DNA from: JAWMQL01 sp033283165
Lineage (GTDB): Bacteria; Pseudomonadota; Gammaproteobacteria; Pseudomonadales; Halieaceae
Assembly: GCA_033283165.1 (NCBI GenBank)
Contig: JAWMQL010000001.1
Span: 372,001-436,000, forward strand
Direction of reading: 5' to 3'
DNA: 64,000 bases
Part shown: in pieces, positions 60,696-64,000 of the stretch
Position numbering within the stretch: the stretch's first letter is position 1
Layout: each line of letters starts with the position of its first letter
The notes under the pieces: model-generated
What the model was told of the DNA's origin: nothing
What the model saw: the letters and a program-made list of their open reading frames with translations, nothing else
The model's database searches: none
Translations under genes and position numbers: made by a program

Positions 60696-62409
60696 CCTGC
60701 TGCTGCTGGTTGCCTGCGGCGAGGTGCGACCAGTGGGCCAGGGGCGCGAGGACCCGGAGCGCGCCACCGGCCTGCAGCATAAAAGCGGGGTCACCGGACA
60801 ACAGCAGATGGTGGTCGCTGCCAACCCGCACGCCGCCCGCCTGGGCTATGACCTGCTCGAAAGCGGCGGCACTGCCATAGATGCCGCGATAGCGGTGCAG
60901 GCTGCGCTGAATCTGGTCGAACCCCAGTCCTCGGGCATTGGCGGCGGAGCCTTCATCCTGTACTGGGACGCGGCGGACCGGCGCCTGTACACTTTTGACG
61001 CGCGTGAAACCGCTCCCGCGGCAGCCACCCCAGATTTGTTTCTGGAAAATGGTGTGGCGCTGCCCTGGCGGGAGGCAATTGTGGGTGGGCGTTCTGTTGG
61101 CGTACCCGGGGTACTGCGCGGCCTGGAGCTGATCCACCAGCGCTACGGGCGACTGCCCTGGTCCAGCCTGTTTGAGGGCGCTGCGACCCTGGCCGAGCAG
61201 GGCTTTGTCGTCTCTCCTCGCCTGGCGCGACTGGTGGCCTACCGTTTTCACCCCGGGCTTTATCGGCTGCAGCCGGCCGCAGATTACTTTTATCCTGGCG
61301 GTGAAAGCCTCGCCGAGGGCACCCTGCTGAGGAATCCCGAACTGGCGCACTCCTTGAGAATGATAGCAAAGGAGGGTGCAGACTACTTTTATCGCGGACC
61401 GCTGGCGCGGCAGATCGTGGAGGCCGTGCGCTCCAGCGAGGTACGGCCGGGTCGCCTGACCCTGGAGGATATGGCCGCGTACCGGGTACGCGAGCGTGAG
61501 CCCCTGTGTGGCGACTACCGGGTGTATGTGGTCTGCAGCATGGACCAGCCCTCGTCCGGCGGCACAGCCCTGTTACAGATGCTGGGACTGCTGGAAGCCT
61601 GGGACCTGCCTTCCTACGGGCCCGAATCGGTCGACGCATTGCATCTCTTCACCCAGGCCTCGCGGCTGGCTTACGCCGACCGCGAGCGCTATTCCGCTGA
61701 CCCGGACTTTGTCCCGGTGCCGGTTGCGGGATTGCTGGATGCCGACTACCTGGCCCGTCGCGGGGCGGTTATATCCCTGGACCGTGACATGGGTACGGCG
61801 GTCGCCGGCGAGCCGGAACAGGCCCAGGCCCGGGCCGACGACGACAGTTATGAACTGCCCAGTACCAGCCATATGTCCATTGTGGACCGCTACGGCAACG
61901 CCCTGTCGATGACCACGTCTATAGAAATGGCTTTTGGCTCCAGCGTGATGGTGGGCGGTTTCCTGCTGAATAATCAGTTGACCGATTTCAGCCTGTCACC
62001 AGAGCGGGAGGGTAGACCGGTGGCCAACCGGGTCCAGCCCGGTAAGCGGCCACGCAGTTCCATGACGCCGGTGATGGTGTTCAACGGCGACAGTTCCCTG
62101 CGGGCGCTGTTGGGTTCGCCCGGAGGGAGTCGCATAATCAACTACGTTGCCAAGACCGTCCTGGGTATCCTCGACTGGGATCTCACGCCCCAGGAAGCCA
62201 TCGAGTTGCCCAATATCACCAATCGCAATGACCTGACTACCGTGGAAAAGGGCCTGGTCAGCGAACAACTGGTGCGGGCTCTGGAGGCGCGCGGTCATGA
62301 AGTGACAGTGGCTGATCTCAACAGCGGCGTACACGCCATCGGGATCAAGGACGGGGTACTGCACGGCGGGGCCGATCCCCGCCGTGAGGGCCAGGCCCTG
62401 GCGCGATAG
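60655..62409 (+). CDS. ggt: Gamma-glutamyltransferase
   Basis: 584 residues. Lipoprotein signal with lipobox LVAC at C21, so anchored rather than soluble as in E. coli. The large-subunit landmarks VVAANPHAARLGYDLL and SSGIGGGAFILYWD precede the autoprocessing site, where T404 of PSTSHMSIVD is the catalytic nucleophile. The small subunit has the MTTSIEMAFGSSV lid region. It hydrolyses or transfers the gamma-glutamyl group of glutathione in the periplasm, releasing glutamate and Cys-Gly. Part of a glutathione-related theme with ChaC and PxpABC in this window. Confidence 0.94.
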   Translation: MRKPSWPRFAIAFSLLLLVACGEVRPVGQGREDPERATGLQHKSGVTGQQQMVVAANPHAARLGYDLLESGGTAIDAAIAVQAALNLVEPQSSGIGGGAFILYWDAADRRLYTFDARETAPAAATPDLFLENGVALPWREAIVGGRSVGVPGVLRGLELIHQRYGRLPWSSLFEGAATLAEQGFVVSPRLARLVAYRFHPGLYRLQPAADYFYPGGESLAEGTLLRNPELAHSLRMIAKEGADYFYRGPLARQIVEAVRSSEVRPGRLTLEDMAAYRVREREPLCGDYRVYVVCSMDQPSSGGTALLQMLGLLEAWDLPSYGPESVDALHLFTQASRLAYADRERYSADPDFVPVPVAGLLDADYLARRGAVISLDRDMGTAVAGEPEQAQARADDDSYELPSTSHMSIVDRYGNALSMTTSIEMAFGSSVMVGGFLLNNQLTDFSLSPEREGRPVANRVQPGKRPRSSMTPVMVFNGDSSLRALLGSPGGSRIINYVAKTVLGILDWDLTPQEAIELPNITNRNDLTTVEKGLVSEQLVRALEARGHEVTVADLNSGVHAIGIKDGVLHGGADPRREGQALAR

Positions 62410-62419
62410 CGCCAGCCAA

Positions 62420-63103
62420 TCACTCCTCGGGCAGGCCGCTGATCGTGATCCCCGCGTGGCAGTTGTATTGCTTGTTGATGATGATCAGCACCGAGGTCAA
62501 GGCCTCCGCCGCCGCGGCGTTGTTGATCATACCGGCATGAAATCCGCGCATACCGGCGGCTTCAACGAGCTTGATGACTGCTTCACGGGCCTCTTTCCTG
62601 TTGCCGCAGACCAGCACGTCACAGTGAATTCCGCCGCCTTCCTGCAGGTGGGCAGCGGCCACGTTCTGGAAAGCGGATACCACCGCCACGTCCTCCCCGA
62701 GAATATTCTGCGCAATCTGGCCGGCGCTGCCCTCTGCCGGGAGCTGCACCCGGGCCACTTTCGGTGGCACCAGGGGCACGGTCACGTCGATCAGGATTTT
62801 ACCGTTCAGTGCCGGCTTCACATACTCCAGCGTCGAGGCCTGGTGGCTGAACGGCACCGTGAGGGCAACGATATCAGCCGCTGTGGCGGCTTCCAGGTTC
62901 TCCATCGCCCGCACCGCCACCTCGGACACGCCGCGTTCGGCCATGACCTCGTGCAGGTCCGCTACCGCCGCCTGGGCCTTTTCCAGGGTGCGTGACCCGA
63001 TGATCACCTGGTAACCGGCCTGGGCCCAGCGCCGTGCCAGGCCCGTGCCAAGATCGCCGGTGCCGCCGAGAATCGCCAATACGGGAAGAGATTCGTTGCT
63101 CAT
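62420..63103 (-). CDS. npdG: NADPH-dependent F420 reductase-like protein
   Basis: 227 residues from the ATG of MSNESLPVLAILGG. Rossmann nucleotide loop LAILGGTGDLGTGLARRWA followed by VIIGSRTLEKA, where the SR dipeptide favours NADPH. The later VVSAFQNVAAAHLQ and CDVLVCGNRKEAREAVIKL segments match the F420H2:NADP oxidoreductase family (Fno/NpdG). It would exchange hydride between NADP and the deazaflavin F420. Whether the host makes F420 is not shown by this window. Convergent with ggt. Confidence 0.85.
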   Translation of the reverse strand: MSNESLPVLAILGGTGDLGTGLARRWAQAGYQVIIGSRTLEKAQAAVADLHEVMAERGVSEVAVRAMENLEAATAADIVALTVPFSHQASTLEYVKPALNGKILIDVTVPLVPPKVARVQLPAEGSAGQIAQNILGEDVAVVSAFQNVAAAHLQEGGGIHCDVLVCGNRKEAREAVIKLVEAAGMRGFHAGMINNAAAAEALTSVLIIINKQYNCHAGITISGLPEE

Positions 63104-63259
63104 CTGCCTGTTCCTTGTGTGTGCGGGAAAATACGCGCGCATTGTAGCAAGTGGATCAACCCCACCGCGACTGCGCAGTTGAACCGCCTGGCAGCTTATT
63201 GAATAAGGTCGACGCACCGCGCACAATACGCGCCTTTGCTGGCAATCGGTAGCAGGTCT

Positions 63260-64000
63260 TTGAAAACGTTTCTCGATGTGGTCGCGGCGGAAAAGCGACT
63301 GGAGATAGCACAGCGCAGTGCAGTCCTTCCGGAGGATGCCTTGCGCGAGCAGGTCGCCGAACTGGCTCCACGCGCGCCCTTTCGCCGGTCCCTGTTGCGC
63401 GCGGCCGGTGCGCCGGTGTCCCTGATTACTGAGCTCAAGGCGCGCGCGCCCGGGCGCGAAAATGTAGCCGCCCTCGAGCCTGAGGCCGTCATCGCCGACT
63501 ACGAAGCGGGCGGCGCCAGCGCCATATCCGTGCTGACGGACGAAAAACATTTCGGCGGTTCACTGGAGACCCTGGCCCGGGCCGGCAGGGCGACGAGCCT
63601 GCCGTTGCTGCACAAGGAGTTTATCCTCAGCCCCTACCAGTTACTCGAGGGCCGTCTGCGCGGGGCGAGTGCCGCGCTGATCCTGGCCTATTACTTCACT
63701 GAACGGGAATTGGCCCATCTCGTCGAGGTTGCGAAAGAGTTCGGGGTAGAGGCGGTGGTGGAATGTTCTCTCGAGCAGGAACTGCCCCGGACCCTGGCGG
63801 TCGACCCCGACATCATCCTGATCAATAACCGGCCTATTGCGGCCATTCCCGCCAATCCGGCCGAGAGTTACAGCCGGGGCGATGTGCGTAACGCGGGGCT
63901 CTGGTGGGATCGCTTCGAGGGACTGCGCCGGTGGCACGAGCAGGGTGAGCGGCTGTTGATCAGTGCCAGCTGCGTGGAGGGGCCCGCGGACGTGGCTGAA
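63260..64000 (+). CDS. Divergent indole-3-glycerol-phosphate-synthase-like protein, N-terminal part (cut by window edge)
   Basis: 247 codons of an open reading frame running off the right edge; start is a TTG after AGCAGG. The TrpC barrel is recognisable: ITELKARAPG (equivalent of the CKxxSPSKG strand), AGGASAISVLTDEKHFGGS, LLHKEFILSPYQLLE with K119, AVVECS with E168, and ILINNR with N190. The expected AESG motif at the next strand reads ISASC, so the conserved glutamate is replaced by A236. The enzyme may have changed activity or be a distant TrpC paralogue. No trp genes are adjacent in the window. Confidence 0.82.
   Translation, partial: MKTFLDVVAAEKRLEIAQRSAVLPEDALREQVAELAPRAPFRRSLLRAAGAPVSLITELKARAPGRENVAALEPEAVIADYEAGGASAISVLTDEKHFGGSLETLARAGRATSLPLLHKEFILSPYQLLEGRLRGASAALILAYYFTERELAHLVEVAKEFGVEAVVECSLEQELPRTLAVDPDIILINNRPIAAIPANPAESYSRGDVRNAGLWWDRFEGLRRWHEQGERLLISASCVEGPADVAE

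Noticed and set aside
58260..60824. Long minus-strand open frame opposite the DUF5916 gene
   Set aside because: The plus strand encodes a recognisable secreted protein with a signal peptide; the antisense translation has no domain.
1..64000. CRISPR array, tRNA, rRNA or prophage
   Set aside because: No regularly spaced direct repeats, cloverleaf sequence, ribosomal RNA or phage structural gene could be seen by reading.

Overview
The window is about 62-65% GC, densely packed and plasmid/phage-free. It looks like a chromosomal segment of an aerobic, probably marine gammaproteobacterium. The gene set fits the Halieaceae/Cellvibrionales (OM60/NOR5) neighbourhood: TonB receptors, a two-gene AdoCbl-dependent ribonucleotide reductase, PxpABC, an F420-type NADP reductase, a Tat-exported PLP enzyme and PucC-like permeases. 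The taxonomic placement is inference from gene content, not from a marker gene.

Layout. 1-7.7 kb (mostly minus strand): the start of a Ppx/GppA phosphatase, a bactofilin, then a seven-gene D-amino-acid/5-oxoproline operon (DUF1445, pxpA, pxpB, pxpC, DUF4392, D-amino acid aminotransferase, alr). The DUF1445 and DUF4392 genes correspond to the two halves of the mammalian D-glutamate cyclase DGLUCY and flank 5-oxoprolinase. 7.8-14 kb: tesB, an acyl-CoA synthetase, a patatin phospholipase, an HxlR regulator and sstT. 14-18.2 kb: a cobalamin-riboswitch-controlled operon btuB-cobO-cobQ. 18.4-25.7 kb: small or poorly known proteins, a phospholipase D-like lipoprotein and an MscS channel. 25.7-29.7 kb: nrdJa-nrdJb, with a 375-residue LAGLIDADG intein placed exactly at the presumed radical cysteine and a pair of NrdR boxes upstream. 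29.9-33.5 kb: a cytochrome c lipoprotein, an aldonolactone-oxidase-type flavoenzyme, a Tat-exported fold-III PLP enzyme and yigZ. 33.6-42.2 kb: an N-acyl-D-amino-acid deacylase, a zinc dehydrogenase, a ChaC-type gamma-glutamylcyclotransferase, folD, a PQQ-type dehydrogenase with a cytochrome c tail, a ceramidase-like enzyme and a HEAT-repeat protein.

The most unusual region is 42.3-53.3 kb: a Rieske oxygenase, a divergent alpha/beta hydrolase, a large TonB receptor, a short MetE-like zinc methyltransferase, a Trm112-like zinc protein, two tandem PucC/BCD-family MFS permeases and two tandem paralogous SAM methyltransferases. No bacteriochlorophyll biosynthesis or reaction-centre gene is present. 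I propose it as a candidate uptake and modification system for a hydrophobic methylatable substrate, possibly a chlorophyll-type tetrapyrrole. The substrate is unproven. Next to it is an unassigned structured RNA with its own terminator (about 53.60-53.78 kb).

53.8-58.2 kb: an ECF sigma/anti-sigma pair, divergent from a subtilase whose N-terminal third is about 57 consecutive V-E-x-x tetrads, followed by an outer-membrane barrel protein. 58.4-64 kb: a CBM9/DUF5916 protein, gamma-glutamyltransferase, an F420:NADP oxidoreductase-like protein and the start of a divergent TrpC-like protein.

Metabolic links: gamma-glutamyltransferase and ChaC handle glutathione; ChaC yields 5-oxoproline, the substrate of PxpABC. 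Alr, the D-aminotransferase, DUF4392/DUF1445 and the D-acyl deacylase share a D-amino-acid theme. BtuB/CobO/CobQ supply the adenosylcobalamin needed by NrdJ. Two copies of one REP-like inverted repeat sit exactly on gene 3' ends (33.5 and 44.6 kb). No tRNA, rRNA, CRISPR array or insertion sequence was seen.
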